From: Bacillota bacterium
Lineage (GTDB): Bacteria; Bacillota; Clostridia; Tissierellales; Peptoniphilaceae
DNA: 8,268 nt
NCBI GenBank assembly: GCA_023393815.1
Contig: JAEXBU010000094.1
Location: 1 to 8,268 of the forward strand
Direction of reading: 5' to 3'
Shown here: positions 1 to 6,266 of the stretch, one piece after another
How positions within the stretch are numbered: the first letter of the stretch is position 1
How the letters are laid out: the number at the start of each line of letters is the position of its first letter
Translations under genes and position numbers: made by a program
The notes under the pieces: model-generated
The model's database searches: none
What the model saw: only the letters and a program-made list of their open reading frames with translations
Told to the model about the DNA's origin: nothing

Positions 1-249
1 GACGAAGACGTCTGTTCGCCGAAGAAGAACACGGGTCTATTCGACACCCTTCGAGGAAAAAGCGCCATTCACCATATCTTTGTCGGGCACGATCACGACA
101 ACGACTTTTTCGCCGATTACGAGGGAATGCATTTGTATTATGGAAGAATTAGCGGTTACAACGCCTATGGCGAGCTTCCTCGAGGCGTTCGCGTGATCGA
201 ATTGACGGAAGACGGCGTTGAAAGCCGCGTTGTGGAAGAAAAACCTTGA
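1..249 (+). CDS. Calcineurin-like metallophosphoesterase, C-terminal fragment
   Basis: This is the last 82 residues of a gene whose start lies left of the window; it is read in frame 1 and stops at TGA 247-249. Residues 29-32 of the fragment are GHDH, the GHxH metal-ligand motif that closes the active site of calcineurin-like phosphoesterases. It is followed by NDF and by a segment with LYYGRISGYNAYG, a combination I recognise from the Dcr2/purple-acid-phosphatase-like branch. Those enzymes hydrolyse phosphomonoesters or diesters with two metal ions; the substrate here cannot be told. No signal peptide can be judged because the N-terminus is missing. No intrinsic terminator follows, so its transcript may read into rpsF. 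The stop codon sits within the -35 box of the rpsF promoter. Family call fairly sure, exact function unknown. Confidence 0.72.
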   Translation, partial: DEDVCSPKKNTGLFDTLRGKSAIHHIFVGHDHDNDFFADYEGMHLYYGRISGYNAYGELPRGVRVIELTEDGVESRVVEEKP

Positions 250-274
250 CAGATTGCGGATCCGACAATATAAT
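246..274 (+). promoter_or_regulatory. Perfect-consensus sigma-A promoter of the rpsF-ssb-rpsR operon
   Basis: TTGACA lies at 246-251 and TATAAT at 269-274, separated by exactly 17 bases, so both hexamers match the housekeeping consensus at every position. Transcription should start near 281, giving an untranslated leader of about 54 nt before the rpsF start. The -35 box overlaps the stop codon (247-249) of the upstream phosphoesterase gene. Such a strong promoter suits ribosomal protein genes. Confidence 0.9.
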
Positions 275-288
275 GGATCAGATAGTTA

Positions 289-324
289 TCCTTGCTCGTA
301 TGACGAGCCGTCAGTCCACAAGGA
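289..324 (+). promoter_or_regulatory. Candidate S6:S18-binding autoregulatory RNA in the rpsF leader
   Basis: The leader can form stem P1 (UCCUUG 289-294 with CAAGGA 319-324, 6 bp). P1 is directly continued by stem P2 (CUCGU 295-299 with ACGAG 303-307, AUG loop 300-302). The 3' side between them is an 11-nt bulge, 308-318, beginning with CCG. A CCG in a bulge next to two stems is the hallmark of the conserved rpsF-leader motif bound by the S6:S18 dimer, which mimics the 16S rRNA site. The 3' strand of P1 contains AAGGA of the rpsF Shine-Dalgarno, so folding or protein binding would block translation of S6 and coupled genes. Pairing was found by eye; folding energy was not computed. Confidence 0.68.
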
Positions 325-334
325 GGTGACAGAC

Positions 335-619
335 ATGAACAATTATGAAGTAATCCTTATGTTCTATCCCGACGCCGAATCTGAGAGACGCGTAAAGCAA
401 TACGAAAGATTAAAGGCCATTATCGCCGATGGCGGTGTGATCAAATCGGAAGACGAATGGGGCACGCGCAAGCTCGCCTATGAAATCGAAGATTACAAAG
501 AAGCATTCTACGTTCTCGTCGAATTCGACGCAGAGCCGAGTGTGATCAAAGAGTTCAGCCGTATTGCAAGTATTTCCGATACGGTTATGCGCCATATGGT
601 CGTCCGCGTAGATGAATAA
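335..619 (+). CDS. rpsF: 30S ribosomal protein S6
   Basis: The 94-residue protein starts MNNYEVILMF and ends with MRHMVVRVDE, the usual frame of bacterial S6, which is about 95 residues long. S6 binds the central domain of 16S rRNA as a heterodimer with S18, whose gene lies two genes downstream. The start at 335 is chosen because AAGGAGGTGA (320-329) sits 5 nt before it. The open frame extends upstream to 218, but those 39 codons run through the promoter and leader and show no S6 similarity. The gene is first in the rpsF-ssb-rpsR operon and is probably controlled by the leader RNA that pairs with its Shine-Dalgarno. The next gene starts 20 nt later. Confidence 0.96.
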   Translation: MNNYEVILMFYPDAESERRVKQYERLKAIIADGGVIKSEDEWGTRKLAYEIEDYKEAFYVLVEFDAEPSVIKEFSRIASISDTVMRHMVVRVDE

Positions 620-639
620 GAAACGGGATTGGTGATATC

Positions 640-1140
640 GTGAATTTAGTTGTACTTTACGGGAGACTGACGAGAGATCCGGAGCTTCGCTATAGCCAAA
701 ACGGCGTGGCAAACACCTTTGCTACCGTTGCCGTGGATCGCGGAATGAGCCGTGAAAAACGGCAAGAAGCAGAAGCGTCCGGCCAACCCACAGCCGATTT
801 TATCGGCATCAAAGCCTTTGGAAAGACCGCTGAATTATTGGGAAATTACTTCCACAAGGGCGATCGCATTGCACTCGAAGGACGCATCTCCACCGGCAGC
901 TACGAAAAAAATGGCGAACGCGTCTATACCACCGATGTGGTCGTAAACCGCGTGCACTTCGTGGAAAGCGCCAAAGAGTCGGGCAATATGGCAGGCGGCG
1001 GCAACATGGCTCCGCCGACGAACATGGCCTACCGATCGAACAATCAAAATCAGCCTGGGAATTCTTTCTCGTCCGGTTTCGGGCCGAAGTCCGATGACGA
1101 AGGCTATTACCCGATCGACAACAATGATATCCCATTTTAA
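640..1140 (+). CDS. ssb: Single-stranded DNA-binding protein
   Basis: This is a 166-residue SSB. Residues 1-110 form the OB fold (opening MNLVVLYGRLTRDPEL, then TADFIGIKAFGKTAELLGNY and GRISTGSYEKNGERVYTTDV). A flexible Gly/Asn/Pro-rich linker covers about 112-155. The acidic tail ends in DNNDIPF, the peptide that recruits replication and repair proteins such as PriA and exonuclease I. SSB coats single-stranded DNA as a tetramer. Translation starts at GTG 640; GGTGAT (631-636) complements the very 3' end of 16S rRNA at a normal distance. The linker holds three 6-residue repeats beginning NMA. The 12 or so extra residues after DRGMSREK, before TADFI, lengthen an OB-fold loop as in other clostridial SSBs. 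Confidence 0.95.
   Translation: MNLVVLYGRLTRDPELRYSQNGVANTFATVAVDRGMSREKRQEAEASGQPTADFIGIKAFGKTAELLGNYFHKGDRIALEGRISTGSYEKNGERVYTTDVVVNRVHFVESAKESGNMAGGGNMAPPTNMAYRSNNQNQPGNSFSSGFGPKSDDEGYYPIDNNDIPF
985..1038 (+). repeat. Imperfect 18-nt triplication inside the ssb linker
   Basis: Three consecutive 18-nt units start at 985, 1003 and 1021. Each begins AAY ATG GCN and encodes NMAGGG, NMAPPT and NMAYRS (residues 116-133 of SSB). The first nine bases of each unit are nearly identical and the rest diverge. It lies in the disordered linker, where length change is tolerated, and suggests past slippage or duplication. It may also be chance composition. Confidence 0.45.
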
Positions 1141-1161
1141 CGAATGGTAAGGGGTGAGACT

Positions 1162-1386
1162 ATGCAAAGAAGATATCGTTCCAGAAAAAAAGTCTGCATT
1201 TACTGCGCAGACAAAGAAAAGAAAATCGATTATAAAGACACGCAAACCTTAAAGCGTTTTATTTCCGACCGCGGAAAAATCCTTCCTCGTCGCGTGACCG
1301 GCGCTTGCGCCAAACACCAACGGAAGATCACCACGGCCATTAAGCGCGCAAGACAAGTGGCGCTTCTGCCCTACAGCGCCGACTGA
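1162..1386 (+). CDS. rpsR: 30S ribosomal protein S18 (cysteine-containing, zinc-ribbon-like form)
   Basis: The 74-residue protein contains the S18 core IDYKDTQTLKRFISDRGKIL, then PRRVTGACAKHQRK, and ends ALLPYSAD. S18 pairs with S6 on the 30S platform. The start at 1162 is chosen because TAAGGGGTGA (1148-1157) precedes it by 4 nt; an upstream in-frame ATG at 1144 would add six residues (MVRGET) and has no such site. The chain keeps C12, C15, C49 and H52 (CIYC and CAKH), the set of possible zinc ligands of the 'C+' type of S18. The B. subtilis protein lacks these ligands. It is last in the operon, directly followed by a terminator. Confidence 0.96.
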   Translation: MQRRYRSRKKVCIYCADKEKKIDYKDTQTLKRFISDRGKILPRRVTGACAKHQRKITTAIKRARQVALLPYSAD

Positions 1387-1407
1387 TTCAAAGGTTTAAA
1401 TACACAC

Positions 1408-1433
1408 AGCTCCCGTTCGCGGGAGTTTTTTTA
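1408..1433 (+). terminator. Intrinsic terminator after rpsR
   Basis: CTCCCG (1410-1415) pairs perfectly with CGGGAG (1420-1425) around a TTCG tetraloop. The stem is extended by a G-T and an A-T pair, and seven T residues follow (1426-1432). It ends the rpsF-ssb-rpsR transcript 22 nt after the rpsR stop. Confidence 0.93.
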
Positions 1434-1471
1434 TTTGCGGCGAAAAGAGAGAAGTTCTTCTCGGGGGAAGG

Positions 1472-1490
1472 ATTTTACGCCCATTTTACG
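1472..1490 (+). repeat. 8-bp direct repeat upstream of the yybS promoter
   Basis: ATTTTACG occurs at 1472-1479 and again at 1483-1490, with starts 11 nt apart, about one helical turn. It lies about 20 nt before the proposed -35 region of the next operon. A regulator binding one face of the helix could use such an arrangement, but the repeat is short and may be chance. The rest of the 1434-1510 stretch holds only a small 5-bp hairpin (GAGAA 1449-1453 with TTCTC 1458-1462) and no gene. Confidence 0.4.
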
Positions 1491-1510
1491 GGACAAAGGG
1501 GATGCGAAAA

Positions 1511-1539
1511 TGGCGAAAGCGGCGGAAATATGGTAAAAT
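1511..1539 (+). promoter_or_regulatory. Probable extended -10 promoter of the yybS-gdpP-rplI-dnaB-uppP operon
   Basis: TAAAAT (1534-1539) is one base from the -10 consensus and is preceded by TGG (1531-1533), the TGn of an extended -10. The hexamer 17 nt upstream, TGGCGA (1511-1516), matches only 3 of 6 bases of the -35 consensus, as is common for extended -10 promoters. Transcription would begin near 1546, leaving a leader of only about 15 nt before yybS. It lies downstream of the rpsR terminator, where the new operon needs a promoter. Confidence 0.6.
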
Positions 1540-1560
1540 AGTCCGATATGAGGTGATAGA

Positions 1561-2481
1561 TTGTATCGAAAAATTTACGGCTTGCGGGTGCTCAAGCTGC
1601 TTTTATATTCTATCTTGCTGGTTATGGGCGGGCTTTTTGTACCCATCCTTTTTGCGTTCATACCGGCTATGTTTTTGTCGGAAATGCGCCTTCAAGGTGT
1701 GCTCCCTATTTTCGGCGTCTTTGTAGGGTCCTGTATCCTGATAGGTCTGTTGACCGATCCCATTCTGGGCCTGTCTTTGTTGACGGTAATGGGGCCGTTG
1801 ATCTTAATTTTGGATTATTGTATGCGCACGGATCGGTCCGTGGAAACGACAATGGCCGTGGGAACCTTGCTTTTTCTCGTAAGTTTCGGTTTTATCCTGT
1901 ATCGAACCGGTGCCCTTCAGGCGATTCAGTCCGGGGAATTGCTCAAGAGTTTTAACGCCATTCAAGGGGAGATGGTGCAAAAGGCCATGTTGACGGACAT
2001 GGAAAAGTCACGTATCGTCTTATCTCTCAAGACCATGATGGGGCGCGCCATGACTCTGTTACCGTCCTTCTTCCTTCTTTCCGGTCTGGGTGTCGTGTAC
2101 CTGTCCTACCGCATTAGCGGCAGAAATATGCGTATCGCCGGGGAAAAAGTTATTTGCCCCGGACCCTTTTTCTTAACACATTTGCCGCGAGGAATCGTTC
2201 TGCTTTCCGTTGGTTTTTTGGGAGCGGCCTTTGCCGGGAATTATTTTTTATCTCTCGGAATTGATCTTTACGTCTCAAATGGTCTGGTCATCGTCGTAAG
2301 CCTTTTGTCTTTTCAAGGTATGAGCGTGGTGAACTTTTACTTGCTCCGCTACGTTCCGTCGGCGGCCTTTCGGGGAATAATCATGTTGTTTATTCTTATG
2401 GTTCCCGTGGGACAAATGGGGCTCGCGTCTTTGGGATTACTCGATCAGTTTATCGACGTGCGAGGCATAGAGGGGGTATGA
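1561..2481 (+). CDS. yybS: YybS-family (DUF2232) multi-pass membrane protein
   Basis: This 306-residue, strongly hydrophobic protein has about eight membrane segments near residues 9-38, 44-64, 66-86, 97-114, 164-183, 208-232, 234-262 and 270-294. A longer polar loop at about 115-162 (SGELLKSFNAIQGEMVQKAM) separates the first four from the rest. This topology, and the position just before gdpP and rplI, match YybS of B. subtilis, a DUF2232 protein whose biochemical role is not established. It starts at TTG 1561, supported by GAGGTGAT (1550-1557). The next in-frame Met is at residue 22 and would cut into the first membrane segment. Its stop overlaps the gdpP ATG at 2478 (ATGA). The context suggests a role linked to c-di-AMP turnover at the membrane, which is inference only. 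Confidence 0.83.
   Translation: MYRKIYGLRVLKLLLYSILLVMGGLFVPILFAFIPAMFLSEMRLQGVLPIFGVFVGSCILIGLLTDPILGLSLLTVMGPLILILDYCMRTDRSVETTMAVGTLLFLVSFGFILYRTGALQAIQSGELLKSFNAIQGEMVQKAMLTDMEKSRIVLSLKTMMGRAMTLLPSFFLLSGLGVVYLSYRISGRNMRIAGEKVICPGPFFLTHLPRGIVLLSVGFLGAAFAGNYFLSLGIDLYVSNGLVIVVSLLSFQGMSVVNFYLLRYVPSAAFRGIIMLFILMVPVGQMGLASLGLLDQFIDVRGIEGV
2471..2476 (+). promoter_or_regulatory. Ribosome-binding site deciding the gdpP start
   Basis: AGGGGG at 2471-2476 is the only good Shine-Dalgarno here. It is 7 nt from the ATG at 2484 but only 1 nt from the ATG at 2478, so 2484 is the better start. Both are in the same frame and differ by two residues (MS). The site lies inside the end of yybS, allowing translational coupling. 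Confidence 0.6.
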
Positions 2482-2483
2482 GT

Positions 2484-4484
2484 ATGGAAAAATCCATTTC
2501 ATTAAAGGACTTTTACTTTTATTTAATTGTCGTTGCCCTCTTGACTGCGGCCCTCTTTTTCTACAATCCCGTGTTGGGAACCTTGGGTGTCGTCGTCTGG
2601 GTTTTGACGGCATCCTACGCCTATAGCAACGCGAAAAGGTATAATAGTGAATGGAAAGAACACTTCAATAACTTACACAGGGATTTCGAGAAGGTGACGG
2701 AGCGAACCATTTTCTCCATGCCCTTTCCTTTGGTCGTGGCTGATGGGGAGGGAAAGATCGTGTGGCACAACACCCTCTTCGCCGATCTGTTCGGCGCGGA
2801 TATATTAAAGGGAAAATTCCTTCCCGATTATGTCGCGGACTTAGCCGGCGAGGAAAAGGGATTGAAGCCCATAGAAAATGGGGCCGGAGTGGAGATCGCC
2901 GAGGTATGCTACCGAGCTTTTAACAATGTGGTGAATTTCCAACGGGGAGGAAAAGAGGACGTACTGTCGCTTTTTTACTTCGTAGATCAAAGCGATTTTA
3001 AAGAGATGGAAGCTCTTTACGAAGATAGTGGTGGCGTGGTCTTAATCGTCGAAGTGGATAATTTCGACGAAGTCGTGGACGCGGCGCCGGCATCGAGAAA
3101 GCCCCTCTTGATTGCGGAAATCGATCACCGAATTAACGAATATTTCCGCGATCGAAACGCCTTGGTGCGAAAATTTCAAGAAGATATGTACCTGATCGTC
3201 ATGCGAAAGATGGACATCGAACCGATTTTAGAGCAGAAATTTGACATTCTGGACAGGATTCGCGAGATCGACGCGGGCAACACGGTGAGCGTCACCATCT
3301 CCGCCGGGGTCAGCCGTCCAGGTCTTTCTTTTATGGAGGCCTACAAAGAAGCGGACACTTGCTTGGATGTAGCTTTAGGTCGCGGGGGCGACCAAGTGGC
3401 TCTAAAGAGCGACGAGACCTACACTTATTTCGGCGGCAAGTCGAAAGCCGTGGAAAAGCGAAACAAGGTGAAGGCTCGCGTGTTGGGCGTTGCTTTAAAA
3501 CAGTTGATCGATAAGTCGCCCCGGGTTTTCGTCATGGGCCACAAGAATGCGGACATGGATGCCATCGGCGCGGCCGTAGGAGTTATGCGAGCCATACGGA
3601 ATCAGAACAAGGAAGGTTATATCGTTCTGGGCGAAGTGAACCCTTCCATCGAAGTCTTGATCAAGGTCATGAAGCGAGAAGAACCGGAACTTTTTAAACG
3701 GATTGTTTCCGGGGAACGGGCCGAAGAGTTAATTCGCCAAGGAGACTTGGTTATTCTCGTGGACAATCACAAGCCCTCGTTTACGGAACACCCGCCCTTG
3801 TTGGATCGAACATCCAACGTGGTGGTCATTGATCACCATCGGCGCAGCAGCGAGTTTGTAGATAATCCGGTACTTTCCTACGTGGAACCCTATGCGTCGT
3901 CGACGGCAGAGCTGATCACGGAGATGCTCACCTATATGTACGACGATACGGAGCTGACCAATTTTGAAGCCAACGCCCTCATGAGCGGCGTGGTAGTCGA
4001 TACGAAAAACTTTACCTTTAAAACCGGCGTGCGAACCTTTGAGGCCGCGTCGGTATTGAAGCGAGCGGGCGCGGATATGAGCCAGGTGCGGTTTTTCTTC
4101 GAAGATGATTACGACACCATCGTCTCCCGCGCGGAAGTGGTACACAATGCACGAATTATTTTCGACAACATCGCCATCTCCCAATTAAAGGAAGATATGC
4201 CCAACTCCGTGCTCGTCAGTGCCCAGGCGGCAGATGAGCTTTTGGGCATCCACGGCATTAAGGCCTCTTTTGTCTTAAACAAGAAAAAAGATGTGGTGCA
4301 CATTTCCGGCCGCAGTTTCGGCGATGTGAGCGTTCAGTTGATTTTGGAAAAACTGGGAGGCGGCGGCCATTTAAATATGGCCGGTGCGCAAGTAGCCGGC
4401 GACGACATTGACGCCGTGGAAAAACAATTAATCGACGCTATTGCCGAGTATTTAGAAGAAGGAAAAGGAGAAAAGGAAGCATGA
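2484..4484 (+). CDS. gdpP: Cyclic-di-AMP phosphodiesterase GdpP
   Basis: GdpP is a membrane-anchored enzyme that hydrolyses c-di-AMP to pApA, lowering the second messenger that governs potassium balance and wall stress. From Met 2484 (666 residues, close to the family's usual 650-660) the layout is: two membrane helices (about 10-27 and 30-48), a PAS-like domain (about 70-163), a degenerate GGDEF domain (about 165-308, ending RGGDQVALK), DHH, then DHHA1. The DHH catalytic motifs are all visible: GHKNADMDAIG (352-362), DNH (427-429), DHH (450-452) and VVVDTKNF (504-511). DHHA1 has GGGGH (625-629) followed by NMAGA. The enzyme should therefore be active. The GGDEF part lacks an intact GGDEF/GGEEF signature, as in known GdpP proteins. 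The stop overlaps the rplI ATG. A start at 2478 is possible but has worse ribosome-site spacing. Confidence 0.95.
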   Translation: MEKSISLKDFYFYLIVVALLTAALFFYNPVLGTLGVVVWVLTASYAYSNAKRYNSEWKEHFNNLHRDFEKVTERTIFSMPFPLVVADGEGKIVWHNTLFADLFGADILKGKFLPDYVADLAGEEKGLKPIENGAGVEIAEVCYRAFNNVVNFQRGGKEDVLSLFYFVDQSDFKEMEALYEDSGGVVLIVEVDNFDEVVDAAPASRKPLLIAEIDHRINEYFRDRNALVRKFQEDMYLIVMRKMDIEPILEQKFDILDRIREIDAGNTVSVTISAGVSRPGLSFMEAYKEADTCLDVALGRGGDQVALKSDETYTYFGGKSKAVEKRNKVKARVLGVALKQLIDKSPRVFVMGHKNADMDAIGAAVGVMRAIRNQNKEGYIVLGEVNPSIEVLIKVMKREEPELFKRIVSGERAEELIRQGDLVILVDNHKPSFTEHPPLLDRTSNVVVIDHHRRSSEFVDNPVLSYVEPYASSTAELITEMLTYMYDDTELTNFEANALMSGVVVDTKNFTFKTGVRTFEAASVLKRAGADMSQVRFFFEDDYDTIVSRAEVVHNARIIFDNIAISQLKEDMPNSVLVSAQAADELLGIHGIKASFVLNKKKDVVHISGRSFGDVSVQLILEKLGGGGHLNMAGAQVAGDDIDAVEKQLIDAIAEYLEEGKGEKEA

Positions 4485-4927
4485 AAGTTATCTTGTTAAA
4501 AAACGTGGACAAATTGGGAAAAGAAGGGGACTTAGTCGAAGCAAAAAGCGGTTATGCCAGAAATTTCCTCTTCCCTCACAAGGCGGCCGTGGAAGCGACG
4601 CCTGAAAATATGAAAAATTGGAAGGAAATGAAGGCGAAAGAAGCGGCCGAAGAAGCGGCTCGGGTGGAAGAAGCGGAAGCACAAAAGAAAGAATTGGAAT
4701 CGAAGGTAGTGGATCTCAAGGCCAAAGGCGGCGCCAATGGAAAATTGTTCGGCGCCATAACGGCCAAAGACATTGCCGATCGAATGAACGCCATTTTCGG
4801 CGTAAAGATCGACAAGAAAAAAATCGTCCTCACGGAAAACATTAAGACTACGGGCAAACACAAGGTTGTCGTGAAGCTCCACGGCGACATTAGCGCCGAC
4901 GTGGACGTTTCCATCGAAGCGGAATAA
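4481..4927 (+). CDS. rplI: 50S ribosomal protein L9
   Basis: The 148-residue protein has the two-domain L9 form, of normal length. The N-terminal RNA-binding domain opens MKVILLKNVDKLGKEGD and carries the signature GYARNFLFP (residues 24-32). A long charged helix rich in Ala, Glu and Lys covers about 41-75, and the C-terminal domain about 76-148 includes GKLFGAIT. L9 binds 23S rRNA near the L1 stalk and helps hold the reading frame. The ATG overlaps the gdpP stop by 4 nt (ATGA). The upstream GGAG (4467-4470) and AAGGA (4473-4477) lie inside gdpP, so the gene is likely coupled to it. The stop codon shares one base with the dnaB start (TAATG). Confidence 0.97.
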   Translation: MKVILLKNVDKLGKEGDLVEAKSGYARNFLFPHKAAVEATPENMKNWKEMKAKEAAEEAARVEEAEAQKKELESKVVDLKAKGGANGKLFGAITAKDIADRMNAIFGVKIDKKKIVLTENIKTTGKHKVVVKLHGDISADVDVSIEAE

Positions 4928-6255
4928 TGCCGAACGCAACAGAAGGGCGCGTGCCGCCTCACGATGAGCAGGCCGAAGCGTCGGTTTTAGGAGCCATGCT
5001 CCTGGATAAAAGCGCCATTACTACGGCGGTGGAAATCATCCGTGCCGAGGATTTTTACTTTGACAGCCACAAGGCCATATTTGAAGGCATTTTGCGTCTT
5101 TATAACAAAAATGAGCCCGCCGATATGATTACCTTGTCCGACTATTTGAAAAAAAACGGGCAGCTGGAAGCCGTCGGCGGCTATACTTATTTAGGAAGAT
5201 TGACTTCCGGCGCCGGTGCGGTGAGCAACACGGAGGCCTACGCTAATATCATTAAGGAGAAGTCCACTTTGCGTGCTTTAATTCGGGCGGGCAGCGACAT
5301 TGTGGAAGACAGTTACCGGGACGACGACGAGGTGGGCGCTATTATCGAAAAGGCGGAGAAATCCATCTTCGATATTACCCAGGACAATCAACGAAACGGG
5401 CTGTTGGACATGGGCGAGGTGATGGCTACCACCTTCGACGTCATGCAGAGGCGATCGGAAAACAAGGGGGGTCTTACGGGCCTTACCACAGGTTTTATCG
5501 ATCTGGACCGAAAGACTTCGGGAATGCAAAAGGCCGATTTGGTTCTTTTGGCTGCTCGCCCTTCCATGGGGAAGACGGCTCTTATGGTCAACATCGCCAC
5601 CAATGCAGCCTTAAAGGCGAACGCCACCGTGGCCATGTTTTCCTTGGAAATGAGCCGCAACCAACTGTCTCAACGGATTTTATCGTCTTTAAGCCACGTG
5701 GATTTGATGAAGATTATTTCCGGGGATTTGACCACCGAGGAATGGTCCAAAGTAATCGAAACCATGACATATATGAACGAAATGGCCATTTACATCGACG
5801 ACACGGCGGGGATTACGCCTTTGGAAGTAAAGGCTAAGTGCCGCCGACTGAAGGCGGAAAAGGGATTGGATCTGGTGGTAATCGATTACTTGCAACTTAT
5901 GGAAGTAGGCGGCCGCGCCGAATCCAGACAACAGGAAATTTCCGCTATCTCCCGTCAACTTAAGGGAATCGCCAAAGAATTGGACGTGCCGGTTGTCGCT
6001 CTGTCTCAATTGTCCCGGGCGCCGGAAATGCGTGCCGATCACCGGCCCATTCTTTCGGACCTTCGGGAATCCGGAGCTATCGAGCAAGACGCGGATATTG
6101 TCATGTTCCTGTACCGGGACGAATACTACAATCCCGACACGGAAAAGCAGGGCTTGGGCGAATTGATTATCGCCAAGCACCGTAACGGCCCCACGGGCAC
6201 GGTGGAACTCTTGTTTAAGGGCGAATACACGAAGTTTGTCAACTTACAAGCGTAA
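4927..6255 (+). CDS. dnaB: Replicative DNA helicase DnaB (named DnaC in B. subtilis)
   Basis: This 442-residue hexameric ATPase unwinds DNA at the replication fork. The N-terminal domain (about 10-110) opens PHDEQAEASVLGAMLLD, the typical DnaB start. A linker helix follows, then the RecA-like domain from about 180. Walker A is ARPSMGKTA (210-218), Walker B ends VVIDYLQL (317-324), motif H4 is ALSQLSR (358-364), and SDLRESGAIEQDAD (377-390) and KHRNGPTG (417-424) include the arginine-finger region. All are intact and no intein interrupts them, although DnaB genes are frequent intein hosts. The start overlaps the rplI stop by one base. I see no clear Shine-Dalgarno (only GAAGCGGA, 4916-4923), so reinitiation after rplI is likely. 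Confidence 0.97.
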   Translation: MPNATEGRVPPHDEQAEASVLGAMLLDKSAITTAVEIIRAEDFYFDSHKAIFEGILRLYNKNEPADMITLSDYLKKNGQLEAVGGYTYLGRLTSGAGAVSNTEAYANIIKEKSTLRALIRAGSDIVEDSYRDDDEVGAIIEKAEKSIFDITQDNQRNGLLDMGEVMATTFDVMQRRSENKGGLTGLTTGFIDLDRKTSGMQKADLVLLAARPSMGKTALMVNIATNAALKANATVAMFSLEMSRNQLSQRILSSLSHVDLMKIISGDLTTEEWSKVIETMTYMNEMAIYIDDTAGITPLEVKAKCRRLKAEKGLDLVVIDYLQLMEVGGRAESRQQEISAISRQLKGIAKELDVPVVALSQLSRAPEMRADHRPILSDLRESGAIEQDADIVMFLYRDEYYNPDTEKQGLGELIIAKHRNGPTGTVELLFKGEYTKFVNLQA

Positions 6256-6266
6256 TCGGAGGAACA

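Noticed and set aside
218..334. N-terminal extension of rpsF from 218
   Set aside because: The 39 extra codons cover the promoter and leader, have no ribosome site, and resemble no S6; the consensus Shine-Dalgarno marks the start at 335.
1144..1161. rpsR start at the upstream ATG 1144
   Set aside because: TAAGGGGTGA lies after it and points to 1162, where the S18 homology begins.
1502..1726. 74-codon open frame before and inside yybS
   Set aside because: It runs through the proposed promoter and overlaps yybS in another frame; its Cys/Trp-rich translation looks like out-of-frame sequence.
3729..4184. 151-codon antisense open frame within gdpP
   Set aside because: Opposite the conserved DHH catalytic region; translation has no recognisable domain and there is no ribosome site. 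It is a shadow of the coding strand.
4532..4962. Antisense open frames opposite rplI
   Set aside because: Long shadows caused by the GAA/GCG-rich codons of the L9 helix; low-complexity Phe/Arg-rich or Ser/Ala-rich products.
5689..6180. 163-codon antisense open frame within dnaB
   Set aside because: Opposite the helicase Walker B and H4 region, with no domain or start signal.
4927..6255. Intein in dnaB
   Set aside because: Walker A, Walker B and H4 regions are contiguous and the 442-residue length is normal.
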